Of a DNA stretch of 64,000 bases, positions 34,626-43,543 are shown piece by piece. The stretch's first letter is position 1. Each line of letters opens with the position of its first letter. The stretch is from Brachybacterium saurashtrense (GTDB lineage Bacteria; Actinomycetota; Actinomycetes; Actinomycetales; Dermabacteraceae). Location: positions 496,001-560,000 of the forward strand of contig NZ_CP031356.1 in the NCBI RefSeq assembly GCF_003355475.1, given 5' to 3'. The notes beneath the pieces are model-generated. The model ran no database searches and was not told the origin of the DNA. It worked only from the letters and a program-made list of their open reading frames with translations. Made by a program: the position numbers and the translations under genes.

Positions 34626-36185
34626 TCAGTAGTGCACGACGGTCTTGGTGCCGATGCTCGCCCAGTCGTACAGCCACTTCGCATCCGAGACGGGCAGGTT
34701 GATGCAGCCGTGGGAGCCGGAGTAGCCGAAGGAGGACCGCCAGGGCGCGCCGTGGAAGCCGTAGCCCCGATGGAAGTACTGCACCCAGGGGACGTCCGGG
34801 GTGTAGTAGTACTTCGGGTGGTCCTCGGGGTAGTAGGGCGCGTTGGTCATGTCCTGCCGGTCGTAGCGCAGGTAGATCTCGTAGGTGCCCGTGACGGTCT
34901 CGTAGCCCTCCTTGCCGTCCACCATGGCGCGGGGGCCCCACACGGGGGTGTCACCCACGTAGGCGGTGACCGTCTTCGCCGAGAGGTCCACGTCGATCCA
35001 CTTCTCGCCGGTGGGGTTCGCGGGCGGGGCCGCGGACTCCTCGGAGTCCTCCTCGTCCTCCTCCTCGGCGGGCGCGGGGGCGTCGACCTGCTCCACCGTC
35101 GCCTCCACCGTGGTCGACTCGAAAGCGGCCTCGAGGGGCGTGGTGCCCGTGAGGGCGGCGATCAGCTGGTCGGCGACGGCGTCCGTGTTGGTGATCTTCA
35201 GGCCGTCCTTCTTCTCGGTGACGACCTTGACCACCTCGCCGTCCTCGTCCACCTGCTCGATGCCGTCCTCGGGCTCCACGGCGTCCTGCGCTGCGACGGT
35301 CGAGACCCACTCGCGCACCGCGTCCTCGTCCACGGCGATGCGGAGGGTCTGCTCCGCCTCGTCCGGGGCCACGGAGATCCAGCCGTTGCGGCGCTCGGAG
35401 GAGACCTCATGGGTGGCGCCGTCCGGACCCTCGATCGCCATCGGCTGCTCGAGCAGCGCGGCGATGTCCGCGACCACCGCCTCCGCCTCCTCGGTGGTGA
35501 TCGAGGGGGCGATCTCCTCGATGGGCTGCTCCACGCTGAAGCTCTCGAGCGTGGGGGCGTGCGCGGTGACGGCGTCGACCAGGGGCTGCGGGTCCACGCC
35601 CTGGCCGTTGCGGCCCGGCTCGGCGGTCCACGTCTGCGAGTCCTCGTCGAAGGTGACCTCGGCATCCACCGGGGTGGTGCGGTCCTCGGGCACCAGGCCC
35701 TTGGCGAACGCCACGGTGCTCGCCTCGTCCACGGCGACCACGGGTGAGACCTCGTGCTCGCCGGACCAGGTGGAGGCGATCACGTCGGCGAAGGAGTCGT
35801 CGCGCCCCACGGCGGCCTGGGCGGTGGCGGCGGCGTCCACCGACACTCCGAGCTCCTCGAGACCCACCTCGAGCTGCTTCTCCCCGGCCGTGACCGAGAC
35901 GGTCACCTCCTCGCCGCGCTCGGCGACCAGTGCGGCGATCTCCTCAGGGGTCTGGCCTGCGACGTCCTGACCGAGAACGGTGGTGCCGGGGAGCGCGCGA
36001 CCCTCGAACTGCTTGGCGTAGGCGAGCGCGCCACCCGTGAGGACCACGGCGATCACGGCCACGATCGCCACGATCAGCAGGGCCACGCGCCGGCGGCCAT
36101 GCCGACCGGTGGGCCTGGACGGGCCGCCCAGCGCGGCCGAGTCGGTCACGTTCGTCATGGGTTCAGATCCGTTCTCGGCGGTCAT
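34626..36185 (-). CDS. L,D-transpeptidase with peptidoglycan-binding repeats
   Basis: A 519-residue membrane-anchored enzyme that forms 3-3 cross-links or attaches proteins in peptidoglycan. One membrane segment (about residues 33-54, VALLIVAIVAVIAVVLTGGAL) follows a basic cytoplasmic N-terminus. Two PG_binding_4-type domains (about 60-380) come next, then an acidic linker (EEEDEEDSEES). The YkuD catalytic domain ends the protein, with nucleophile Cys494 in SGSHGCINLP. It is monocistronic, with its own promoter (36260-36255) and shared terminator. Confidence 0.95.
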   Translation of the reverse strand: MTAENGSEPMTNVTDSAALGGPSRPTGRHGRRRVALLIVAIVAVIAVVLTGGALAYAKQFEGRALPGTTVLGQDVAGQTPEEIAALVAERGEEVTVSVTAGEKQLEVGLEELGVSVDAAATAQAAVGRDDSFADVIASTWSGEHEVSPVVAVDEASTVAFAKGLVPEDRTTPVDAEVTFDEDSQTWTAEPGRNGQGVDPQPLVDAVTAHAPTLESFSVEQPIEEIAPSITTEEAEAVVADIAALLEQPMAIEGPDGATHEVSSERRNGWISVAPDEAEQTLRIAVDEDAVREWVSTVAAQDAVEPEDGIEQVDEDGEVVKVVTEKKDGLKITNTDAVADQLIAALTGTTPLEAAFESTTVEATVEQVDAPAPAEEEDEEDSEESAAPPANPTGEKWIDVDLSAKTVTAYVGDTPVWGPRAMVDGKEGYETVTGTYEIYLRYDRQDMTNAPYYPEDHPKYYYTPDVPWVQYFHRGYGFHGAPWRSSFGYSGSHGCINLPVSDAKWLYDWASIGTKTVVHY

Positions 36186-36254
36186 CGTGATTCCCCCGCT
36201 ACTCCAATGCGCGGGAGGGCGCAGGGTCCCTCCCCCGGGTCCGCCTCATCCCTC

Positions 36255-36260
36255 AGGATA
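36255..36260 (-). promoter_or_regulatory. -10 box TATCCT for the L,D-transpeptidase gene
   Basis: On the minus strand TATCCT is followed by a leader of about 65 nt to the ATG at 36185, with GGGGGAA as ribosome-binding site. A partial -35 (TTTCCT) is 17 nt upstream. Confidence 0.4.
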
Positions 36261-36463
36261 ACGGAGGGGCTTTTCCCAGGAAATGTCCGCGCGCCGGAGC
36301 TTCGTCACAAAGCGGCATCGGTCGGCGCGGGCGCCGGAGATCCGCGCGACGGGTGGACGACGCCCGTGCCCTGCGTCGTCGCGTCGGCACCGCGCCTCCG
36401 CGCCGTGCGCACCTCGGTGGGACCTCGGTGGGGACGGGTCGCGGGCGAGTGCGGGCCGGGCGC

Positions 36464-36469
36464 TACAGT
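36464..36469 (+). promoter_or_regulatory. ribF -10 box TACAGT
   Basis: TACAGT is identical to the -10 box ahead of the second DivIVA-motif gene. Transcription would start near 36476, about 84 nt ahead of ribF. No FMN riboswitch-like conserved core was recognised in this leader. Confidence 0.45.
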
Positions 36470-36559
36470 GTGGTCCGGCGGAATCCGCCTCCGGCGCCGT
36501 CACGGCGCCCCGACCCCGGCGCGAGAGCGCATCCGGCCCCGGAAGGACATGACCTCGTC

Positions 36560-37576
36560 GTGACCCGCGTCCCCATCTGGCACACCGTCGACGAGGTGCC
36601 TGCAGATCTCGGCCCCACCGCGGTCTCCATCGGGAACTACGACGGCGTGCACCGCGGGCACCGCTTCGTGCTCGACCAGCTCCGTCGGCAGGCGCAGAGC
36701 CGTTCCCTCGCCCCCGTGGCGCTCACCTTCTGGCCTCATCCGCGGCACGTGATGGGCGATCCGGAGGCAACCCCGCTGCTCACCGGGCACGAGGACCGCG
36801 ACCGCCTGCTGCTCCTGGCCGGGCTGCACGGCGTGCTCGATCTCGAGTTCACCCTGCCCTTTGCCCAGCATTCGCCCGAGGATTTCGTGCGGATCTTCCT
36901 GGTCGAGGGGCTGGGGGCGCGCTGCGTGGTGCTCGGCGAGGACTCCCTGTTCGGGCGCGGCAACTCCGGGGACATCTCCACGATGCGCGCCCTGGGGGAG
37001 CGGTACGGCTTCGAGGTGGTCACCGTCGACGAGCTCGGGCCGGAGGGCGCCGGCTCCGGGCGCATCTCCTCCTCCGCCATCCGGCGCGCCCTGCTGGACG
37101 GCGAGATCGAGGTCGCGAACGACGCGCTGGGCAGGCTCCACACGGTCACCGACATCGTCCACCACGGCTTCCGCCGCGGCCGCGAGCTGGGTTTCCCCAC
37201 CGCGAACCTGGGCCCCGCCCCCTCCGGGCTGATCCCGGCCGACGGCGTCTACGCCGGGTACCTCACCGTCACCGAGCAGGACCTCTCCCATCTGGGCACC
37301 CCGCCGCTGGCCGGGGCGCCCGCCACGATCTCCGTGGGCACCAACCCCACCTTCGAGACCGACGGGGCGCCGCGACGCACCGTCGAGGCGTACGTGCACG
37401 GCGCCTATGACCTGGACCTCTACGGCGATCGGGTGCGGCTCGAGTTCGTCGCCCTGCAGCGGCCCACGCTGAAGTTCGACTCGGTGGAGAGCCTGGTCGA
37501 GCAGATGGATCGCGACGTCGAGGTGACCCGCCGCACTCTGGCCTCGGAGCACTCCCTGCCCGGTTCCACCCCCTGA
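36560..37576 (+). CDS. ribF: Bifunctional riboflavin kinase/FAD synthetase
   Basis: RibF phosphorylates riboflavin to FMN and adenylates FMN to FAD. The 338-residue protein has the N-terminal nucleotidyltransferase domain (VSIGNYDGVHRGHRF at about residue 22, and LGEDSLFGRGNSGD). The C-terminal kinase domain (from about 190) shows GRELGFPTANLGP and ISVGTNPTFE. The start is GTG at 36560, preceded by GGAAGGAC. Its place between truB and rpsO is standard. Confidence 0.96.
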   Translation: MTRVPIWHTVDEVPADLGPTAVSIGNYDGVHRGHRFVLDQLRRQAQSRSLAPVALTFWPHPRHVMGDPEATPLLTGHEDRDRLLLLAGLHGVLDLEFTLPFAQHSPEDFVRIFLVEGLGARCVVLGEDSLFGRGNSGDISTMRALGERYGFEVVTVDELGPEGAGSGRISSSAIRRALLDGEIEVANDALGRLHTVTDIVHHGFRRGRELGFPTANLGPAPSGLIPADGVYAGYLTVTEQDLSHLGTPPLAGAPATISVGTNPTFETDGAPRRTVEAYVHGAYDLDLYGDRVRLEFVALQRPTLKFDSVESLVEQMDRDVEVTRRTLASEHSLPGSTP

Positions 37577-37582
37577 TATCCT
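37577..37582 (+). promoter_or_regulatory. rpsO -10 box TATCCT
   Basis: TATCCT begins immediately after the ribF stop codon, and initiation near 37589 would leave a 130-nt leader ahead of rpsO. S15 autoregulates through its leader in several bacteria, but I cannot identify the structure here. Confidence 0.4.
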
Positions 37583-37720
37583 TCCGGTGCCGTCCTATCG
37601 GCCGCGGAGAGCGATTCCGCCCCTGACTCCCTGCCCCTGCGGGCGCGTGCGTCGCGGGCGCGCTCGCCCCAGAGCCCGGGCATCCGGCCCGGCGCGCCGC
37701 GCAACGACCCCAGGAGAGCC

Positions 37721-37990
37721 ATGGCCTTCGACACCGCTACGAAGCAGCAGATCATCAAGGAGTACGGGACCACCGAGGGCGACACCGGTTCGCCCGAGGT
37801 CCAGATCGCGCTCCTCAGCCACCGCATCACCTACCTGACCGAGCACCTCAAGACCCACAAGCACGACCACCACACCCGTCGTGGTCTGATGCTGCTGGTC
37901 GGTCAGCGCAAGCGTCTTCTGCAGTACCTGCAGGGCGTCGACATCGAGCGCTACCGCTCGCTGATCAAGCGTCTCGGCATCCGCCGGTGA
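37721..37990 (+). CDS. rpsO: 30S ribosomal protein S15
   Basis: S15 binds the central domain of 16S rRNA early in 30S assembly. The 89-residue product is full length and shows [36 protein letters not shown], followed by [12 protein letters not shown] ribosome-binding site (CAGGAGAG) precedes the ATG. It is followed by a terminator, then pnp. Confidence 0.98.
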   Translation: MAFDTATKQQIIKEYGTTEGDTGSPEVQIALLSHRITYLTEHLKTHKHDHHTRRGLMLLVGQRKRLLQYLQGVDIERYRSLIKRLGIRR

Positions 37991-37996
37991 CCACCG

Positions 37997-38028
37997 CCGC
38001 CGCTCGCCCCTCGGGCGGGCGGCGGTTT
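37997..38028 (+). terminator. Intrinsic terminator after rpsO
   Basis: A 13-bp stem (37997-38009 with 38013-38025, one G-U pair), 3-nt loop and a short T-run (TTT at 38026-38028). It starts 7 nt after the rpsO stop. Confidence 0.75.
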
Positions 38029-38195
38029 CATGTGCCCCGCGCGCCGCGCGGAGGGCGCACCGTCCACCGCCCCGACCAGGTTCGGTCCTCGGCAGTGGCC
38101 CGCGGAGAGGGACCCGGCGCCCCGGGTCCACGCACCGAGGGTGACTGACGAAGGCCGCACCGGCAGGGCACCACCGTCCTCTCAAGGAGACACAC

Positions 38196-40454
38196 ATGGC
38201 CATGGAAGGCCCTGAAATCACCGCCACCACCGCCGTCATCGACAACGGCTCCTACGGGCGCCGCGAGGTCCGCTTCGAGACCGGGCGCCTCGCCCAGCAG
38301 GCCGCCGGCGCCGTCGCCGTCTACCTCGACGACGACACCATGGTGTTCTCGGCGACCGCCGTCTCGAACAAGCCGAAGGAGCACTTCGACTTCTTCCCGC
38401 TCACCATCGACGTCGAGGAGCGGATGTACGCCGCGGGCCGCATCCCCGGCTCGTTCTTCCGTCGCGAGGGCCGCCCGGGCACCGACGCGATCCTCGCCGC
38501 CCGCCTCACCGACCGCCCGCTGCGCCCCGCCTTCGTGAAGGGTCTGCGCAACGAGGTCCAGGTCGTGCTGACGGTCATGTCCTGCAACCCCGAGGACGCC
38601 TACGACGTCGTCGGCATCAACGGCGCCTCCGCCTCCACCCAGATCTCGGGCCTGCCCTTCTCCGGCCCGATCGGCGGCGTGCGCATCGCGCTCATGCCCG
38701 ACGCCTCCGGCGGTGGCCAGTGGGTCGCCTTCCCCACCTTCGCGCAGCTGGACGAGGCCGTGTTCTCGATGGTGGTCGCCGGCCGCATCGTGGAGGACGA
38801 CGTCGCGATCATGATGGTCGAGGCCGAGGCCACCGACAACGCCTGGACCCTCATCAAGGAGCAGGGCGCGATCGCCCCCACCGAGGGCGTTGTCGCCGAG
38901 GGCCTCGAGGCCGCGAAGGTGTTCATCCGCAGCCTCTGCGTCGCCCAGCAGGAGCTGGCCGCGAAGGCCGCCAAGCCGGTGCGCGAGTTCCCGCTGTTCC
39001 TGGACTACCAGGAGGACGCCTACGGCATCGTCGAGGCCGCCGCGACCGAGCGCCTCGCCGAGGTCATGGCCATCGCCGCGAAGACCGAGCGCGAGGAGCG
39101 CACCGAGCAGCTGCTCGCCGAGGTCACCGAGGAGCTCTCCGGCGAGGGGAAGCAGCTCGAGGGCCGCGAGAAGGAGGTCTCCGGGGCGTTCCGCGCACTG
39201 ACCAAGCAGGTCGTGCGGAAGAAGGTCCTCACCGACGGCATCCGCATCGACGGCCGCGGCCTGCGGGACATCCGCGCGCTCTCCGCCGAGGTCGAGGTGC
39301 TCCCGCGCGTGCACGGCTCGGCCCTGTTCCAGCGCGGCGAGACCCAGATCCTGGGCGTCTCCACGCTGAACATGCTCAAGATGGAGCAGCAGATCGACTC
39401 GCTCGGCCCCGTCGACCGCAAGCGCTACATCCACCACTACAACTTCCCGCCGTACTCCACCGGCGAGACCGGCCGCGTGGGCTCGCCGAAGCGCCGCGAG
39501 GTGGGCCACGGCATGCTCGCCGAGCGCGCCATCGTGCCGGTGCTGCCCAGCCGCGAGGAGTTCCCCTACGCGATCCGCCAGGTCTCCGAGGCGCTGGGCT
39601 CCAACGGCTCCACCTCGATGGGCTCCGTGTGCGCCTCGACCCTGTCGCTGCTGAACGCCGGTGTGCCGCTCCGCGCCCCGGTGGCCGGCATCGCCATGGG
39701 CCTGATCTCCGACACGGTCGAGGGGGAGACGCGCTACGCGGCCCTGACCGACATCCTCGGGGCCGAGGACGCCTTCGGCGACATGGACTTCAAGGTGGCC
39801 GGCACCAGCGAGTTCGTCACCGCGATCCAGCTGGACACCAAGCTCGACGGCCTCCCGGCCTCCGTGCTCACCGGTGCGCTGTCCCAGGCGCACGAGGCGC
39901 GCCTGGCGATCCTCGGCGTGCTCGCCGAGGCGATCGACGCCCCCGACGAGATGAGCCCGCACGCCCCGCGCGTGCTCGCGGTCACCATCCCGGTGGACAA
40001 GATCGGCGCGGTCATCGGCCCGAAGGGCCAGATGATCAACCAGATCCAGGACGACACCGGCGCGGACATCACCATCGAGGACGACGGCACCGTCTACATC
40101 GGCGCCACCGACGGCCCCTCGGCCGAGGCGGCCCGCTCCGCGGTCAACGCCATCGCCAACCCGATGGTCCCCGAGGTGGGCGAGCGCTACCTCGGCACCG
40201 TGGTGCGCGTGGTCGACTTCGGCGCGTTCATCTCGCTCACCCCGGGCAAGGACGGACTCCTCCACGTCACCCAGCTGCGCAAGCTCAACGGCGGCAAGCG
40301 GGTCGACAACGTCGAGGACGTCGCCACGGTGGGCCAGAAGATCGAGGTGGAGATTCGCGAGATCGACGCCCGCGGCAAGATCTCCCTCGCGGTGATCGAG
40401 GACGAGGCGGAGTCCACCGACGCCGCCCCGGCCGAGGAGACCTCCGCGGAGTGA
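38196..40454 (+). CDS. pnp: Polyribonucleotide nucleotidyltransferase
   Basis: PNPase degrades RNA 3' to 5' by phosphorolysis. The 752-residue protein has two RNase PH domains (about 15-160 and 335-560), with the active-site segment [19 protein letters not shown] and [10 protein letters not shown] in the second. A KH domain follows ([24 protein letters not shown]), then the S1 domain ([27 protein letters not shown]). The tail is acidic. It has a 205-nt leader downstream of the rpsO terminator. Confidence 0.98.
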   Translation: MAMEGPEITATTAVIDNGSYGRREVRFETGRLAQQAAGAVAVYLDDDTMVFSATAVSNKPKEHFDFFPLTIDVEERMYAAGRIPGSFFRREGRPGTDAILAARLTDRPLRPAFVKGLRNEVQVVLTVMSCNPEDAYDVVGINGASASTQISGLPFSGPIGGVRIALMPDASGGGQWVAFPTFAQLDEAVFSMVVAGRIVEDDVAIMMVEAEATDNAWTLIKEQGAIAPTEGVVAEGLEAAKVFIRSLCVAQQELAAKAAKPVREFPLFLDYQEDAYGIVEAAATERLAEVMAIAAKTEREERTEQLLAEVTEELSGEGKQLEGREKEVSGAFRALTKQVVRKKVLTDGIRIDGRGLRDIRALSAEVEVLPRVHGSALFQRGETQILGVSTLNMLKMEQQIDSLGPVDRKRYIHHYNFPPYSTGETGRVGSPKRREVGHGMLAERAIVPVLPSREEFPYAIRQVSEALGSNGSTSMGSVCASTLSLLNAGVPLRAPVAGIAMGLISDTVEGETRYAALTDILGAEDAFGDMDFKVAGTSEFVTAIQLDTKLDGLPASVLTGALSQAHEARLAILGVLAEAIDAPDEMSPHAPRVLAVTIPVDKIGAVIGPKGQMINQIQDDTGADITIEDDGTVYIGATDGPSAEAARSAVNAIANPMVPEVGERYLGTVVRVVDFGAFISLTPGKDGLLHVTQLRKLNGGKRVDNVEDVATVGQKIEVEIREIDARGKISLAVIEDEAESTDAAPAEETSAE

Positions 40455-40481
40455 CCCGTCCGCTCACCCGCTGAGCGCCTG

Positions 40482-40519
40482 CGCGAGGGCGGCACCCCAC
40501 CCGGGGTGCCGCCCTCGCG
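40482..40519 (+). terminator. Hairpin terminator after pnp
   Basis: A perfect 16-bp stem (40483-40498 with 40503-40518), extended by one further C-G pair, with a 4-nt loop. It lies 28 nt after the pnp stop and separates pnp from the accessory cassette. Confidence 0.8.
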
Positions 40520-40614
40520 TCGCCTCCGGCCCCGCGGCGTGCCGGACCGCGCGCATCGTGCCTCGGCCGTCCACAGTCGACGAGCCGTCCTCGGTGGCGT
40601 CGCGTGCCCTCACG

Positions 40615-40620
40615 TACGGT
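40615..40620 (+). promoter_or_regulatory. -10 box TACGGT for the accessory cassette; leaderless
   Basis: TACGGT ends 7 nt before the GTG at 40628, which supports that start and a leaderless mRNA for the two-gene cassette. Confidence 0.45.
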
Positions 40621-40627
40621 AGGCGAC

Positions 40628-40924
40628 GTGCTCCAGATCACGGGGGATGGCAGCAGCGAGGAGTATGCCGAGGTGGAGCAGCAGTACGGCGTCACGCGCG
40701 AGGAGATCGACCAGTGGAGGCACGAGTTCAGGCCATGGAACTACGAGTTTCCGCCGACCGGTGATCCTGGCAGCCCCGGGTATCAGGAGCAGATGCAGGA
40801 ATACCTGGACCAGGGCGTGGAGGTCGATGCCCGAGAACGTGAGGACGAGTTCGCTGACGAGTTCACCATCGAGGACCTGCAGCAGGCACAACGCGATGCT
40901 GGTGTCCCGGTGAGACAGGGATGA
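40628..40924 (+). CDS. Hypothetical small acidic protein
   Basis: A 98-residue protein I do not recognise. It is acidic and soluble, with many Glu, Asp and Gln residues (SSEEYAEVEQQYGVTREEIDQW, EFADEFTIEDLQQAQRDAG), and no signal peptide or membrane segment. The GTG at 40628 is chosen because of the -10 box just ahead; an alternative GTG at 40604 would add eight residues. Third codon positions contain more A and T than in neighbouring genes. It overlaps the following gene by 4 nt and probably works with it. Confidence 0.65.
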   Translation: MLQITGDGSSEEYAEVEQQYGVTREEIDQWRHEFRPWNYEFPPTGDPGSPGYQEQMQEYLDQGVEVDAREREDEFADEFTIEDLQQAQRDAGVPVRQG

Positions 40925-42036
40925 GCGGGACCACCAGACGAGCTCTGCTGGGCGCCGGGCTGATCCTCGGAGCGGGAACGCTCAGCGCCTGCGGCCGGCC
41001 TCCGGGCAGCGTCTGCGTGGAGGGTGATCAGCAGCTCGATCCCGGGGGCGGGGTGTCGATCCCCTTTCTCGGGGCGGAGACCCCACTGCGCAGAGAGCCG
41101 CAACTGGGGCTCCTCGGCCTTGTCGTGTCTCCGGACGGCACCCGGGTCGCTGCCCAGGAATGGTGGCACCGCAAGTCGTTGTCGGAGAGCAGGACGGCCG
41201 GGACGACGATCTGGGACACCGCGTCCGGTGAGATCGTCACCCGCTTCGACGACTCCATGACCGGTGCGATCGCCTGGCATCCGCAGGACGACCTGATCGC
41301 GACCGCCAGTGAGCTCGCGATCCACCTGGCGCGGCCCGACGGCGAGGTGCTGTGGACCCTCGGCGGGCATGTCCCGTCCGATTCCCTGCGCTCCCGGATC
41401 GTCCGGGACCTCGCCTTCAGTCCCGATGGCGACCAGCTCGCTTCGCTGAGCACGGACGGGACGGTTCGGCTCTGGACGGTCGCCGCGGGCACGTGTTCGA
41501 CCGCGCAGGTCCTTCGGATCTCGTCCGGAACGCCGATGGCGCTCACCTACATGCAGGGCGGCGCACAGATCGCCGTCGCCGTCCAGGGGCGAGGCACCGA
41601 GGTGTGGGACGCCCGCACCGGTGAACGGGTCGCCACCCTGGAGGACTGCTCGCAGGACGCGGTGGGGATCGCCGCGAGCGGCCGCGGGCGCGTCATCGTG
41701 GGCATCGCCGAGGAGGCCCGGCTCCAGTCGGCGTCCCCCGATTCCGAGTGCGAGCCGGGTGTCGAATCGGGGATCCCCGTTCCCGAGTTCCTCGCCGCAG
41801 GCCCGGGCGGCCGCATCGCCGTCTCCGGAGGGGAGTCCGGGAGGGTCGAGCTCTGGGGTGCGGGCCTCGCGAACCACGAGCGCGTCGACCTGCCCGAGTC
41901 CATCCCGGACCTCGGTGTCCCCGGAGAGCTGGGGCGCACCACGTGGGGCCCGGACGGCACGCTCTTTGCGGTGACCCGTTGGTGGGGAGTGATCGTGTGG
42001 GACGGCCAGGAATGGTCGCCGCTGGAGATGCCGTGA
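40921..42036 (+). CDS. WD40-like beta-propeller lipoprotein
   Basis: A 371-residue predicted lipoprotein; the signal sequence RRALLGAGLILGAGTLSAC ends in a lipobox-like LSAC. The mature part contains several WD40-type blades. The clearest is DLAFSPDGDQLASLSTDGTVRLW, with weaker copies such as GLVVSPDGTRVAAQEWW and IAWHPQDDLIATASELAIHL. Such propellers usually mediate protein-protein contacts; no catalytic residues can be pointed to. Codon use is less GC-extreme than in flanking core genes, suggesting later acquisition. It lies between pnp and pepR, which are normally close. Confidence 0.8.
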   Translation: MSGTTRRALLGAGLILGAGTLSACGRPPGSVCVEGDQQLDPGGGVSIPFLGAETPLRREPQLGLLGLVVSPDGTRVAAQEWWHRKSLSESRTAGTTIWDTASGEIVTRFDDSMTGAIAWHPQDDLIATASELAIHLARPDGEVLWTLGGHVPSDSLRSRIVRDLAFSPDGDQLASLSTDGTVRLWTVAAGTCSTAQVLRISSGTPMALTYMQGGAQIAVAVQGRGTEVWDARTGERVATLEDCSQDAVGIAASGRGRVIVGIAEEARLQSASPDSECEPGVESGIPVPEFLAAGPGGRIAVSGGESGRVELWGAGLANHERVDLPESIPDLGVPGELGRTTWGPDGTLFAVTRWWGVIVWDGQEWSPLEMP

Positions 42037-42101
42037 TGGGGGCCCGGTGTGAGGGCGGCGGGGGTGAGGGAGGTCTCGCGGGGCGGCGCGCCGCGCCGTG
42101 G

Positions 42102-42107
42102 GACACT
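42102..42107 (+). promoter_or_regulatory. Possible -10 (GACACT) for pepR; leaderless
   Basis: GACACT ends 6 nt before the ATG at 42114. It matches the A and T of TANNNT but not the first base. A GTG lies 3 nt upstream in frame. Confidence 0.35.
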
Positions 42108-42113
42108 CGAGTG

Positions 42114-43451
42114 ATGTCCACGCTCCTCATCGACGACGACCCGACCTCCGACGTGCAGCTGGACCCCGTCACCGGGGTGCGTCGCAGCATCCTCCCCGGC
42201 GGCGTGCGGCTGCTCACCCAGACGGACCGCAGCGTGCGCAGCGCCAGCATCGGGCTGTGGCTGCCCGTCGGCTCCCGGGACGAGAGCCCGGCCCACGCCG
42301 GCTCCACCCACGTGCTCGAACACCTGCTGTTCAAGGGCACCCGGCGCCGCAGCGCGATGGACATCGCCGCCGCCTTCGACGAGGTGGGCGGGGACTCCAA
42401 CGCCGTCACCGCCAAGGAGCACACCCTCTACTACGGCCGGGTCCGCTCGGCCGACGTCCCCATGGCGGTGGACGTCCTCACCGACATGATCACCGCGTCG
42501 GTGCTCGCCGAGGAGGCGCTGGAGACCGAGCGCGAGGTGATCCTCGAGGAGCTCGCGATGGCCGAGGACGATCCGAACGACATCGGCTACGAGACCTTCC
42601 TCGCCGACGTGCTCGGACCGGACACCGCCATCGGGCGGCCCGTCGGCGGCACCGCCGAGAGCGTTCGGGCGCTCAGCATCGAGGACGTGCGCGCCCACTT
42701 CGCCGCGCACTACCGCAGCGACAACGTGGTGGTCACCGCCGTGGGGGACATCGACCACGACGAGCTCGCCGCGCTGGTGCAGTCCGGGCTGCGCCGCGGC
42801 GGCTGGGCCCTCGAGCCGGGCACTCTTCCTGCACGGCGCCGCCGCGAGGAGCAGGCGACGGTCTCCCTGCCGGCGGGCGGCGTGGGCGAGGTGGCGGCGC
42901 TGACCCCGCACCGGCTGGGCCGCCCCACCGAGCAGAACCACATCTACCTCGGCGGCCACGGGGTGACCTCGCTCAGCGAGGACCGCCACACCATGGCCGT
43001 GCTGATGTCGATCCTGGGCGGGGGGATGTCCTCCCGCCTGTTCCAGACCGTCCGCGAGGAGCGCGGGCTGGCGTACTCCGTGTACTCCTTCAGCGCCGGC
43101 TTCCGGGACGCGGGCCTGTTCGGGCTGTACGCCGCCTGTCGTCCCGGCCGCACCACCCAGGTGGTGGAGCTGCTCGCCGAGGAGCTCGCGCGGATGGGCT
43201 CCGACGGCGTCACCGAGCTCGAGCTGGCGCGTGCGCGCGGGCAGATCACCGGCTCCTTCGCGCTCGGCCTGGAGGACACCAGCTCCAGGATGGGCCGTTT
43301 GGGCACGATCGAACTCGTCCACGGCCGCTACACCAGCGTGGACGAGACCCTTGCACAGATCACCGCGGTGGGCGCGGAGGATGTGCGCGGCCTCGCGTAC
43401 CGACTCGCCGACTCCTTCAGCACCCGGGTCGAGGTGGGCCCGGAGAGCTGA
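42114..43451 (+). CDS. M16 family zinc metallopeptidase (PepR-type)
   Basis: A 445-residue M16B peptidase (pitrilysin/mitochondrial processing peptidase family). The inverted zinc motif HVLEH is His66-Glu69-His70. The distal glutamate region is TEREVILEELAMAEDDP. The C-terminal half has the second M16 domain with GGGMSSRLFQTVREERGLAYSVYS. In Actinobacteria this gene lies between pnp and dapB. The substrate is unknown. The start ATG follows a -10-like box, suggesting a leaderless mRNA. Confidence 0.93.
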   Translation: MSTLLIDDDPTSDVQLDPVTGVRRSILPGGVRLLTQTDRSVRSASIGLWLPVGSRDESPAHAGSTHVLEHLLFKGTRRRSAMDIAAAFDEVGGDSNAVTAKEHTLYYGRVRSADVPMAVDVLTDMITASVLAEEALETEREVILEELAMAEDDPNDIGYETFLADVLGPDTAIGRPVGGTAESVRALSIEDVRAHFAAHYRSDNVVVTAVGDIDHDELAALVQSGLRRGGWALEPGTLPARRRREEQATVSLPAGGVGEVAALTPHRLGRPTEQNHIYLGGHGVTSLSEDRHTMAVLMSILGGGMSSRLFQTVREERGLAYSVYSFSAGFRDAGLFGLYAACRPGRTTQVVELLAEELARMGSDGVTELELARARGQITGSFALGLEDTSSRMGRLGTIELVHGRYTSVDETLAQITAVGAEDVRGLAYRLADSFSTRVEVGPES

Positions 43452-43543
43452 TCTCCGCTCGTCGCCCCGGCCCCTCGTCCTGCCCGACCCGCTCGTCCCG
43501 ACGCCGTCCCTCCCGCACCGACCCACGACCCCAGGAGCACCCC

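Larger units (their letters stand above)
36186..36559. other. Divergent intergenic region between the L,D-transpeptidase gene and ribF
   Basis: This 374-nt gap holds one -10-like box for each direction (36260-36255 and 36464-36469). No gene is supported; the short frames in it have no ribosome-binding site or recognisable product. Confidence 0.5.

Noticed and set aside
36476..36559. FMN riboswitch ahead of ribF
   Set aside because: I could not find the conserved RFN core (such as the paired AGGG and helix elements), and the leader is only about 84 nt.
40455..42036. Cassette at 40615-42036 as a toxin-antitoxin or immunity module
   Set aside because: The small acidic protein and WD40-like lipoprotein show no nuclease, toxin or DNA-binding motif; only the overlap and codon use suggest a linked accessory pair.
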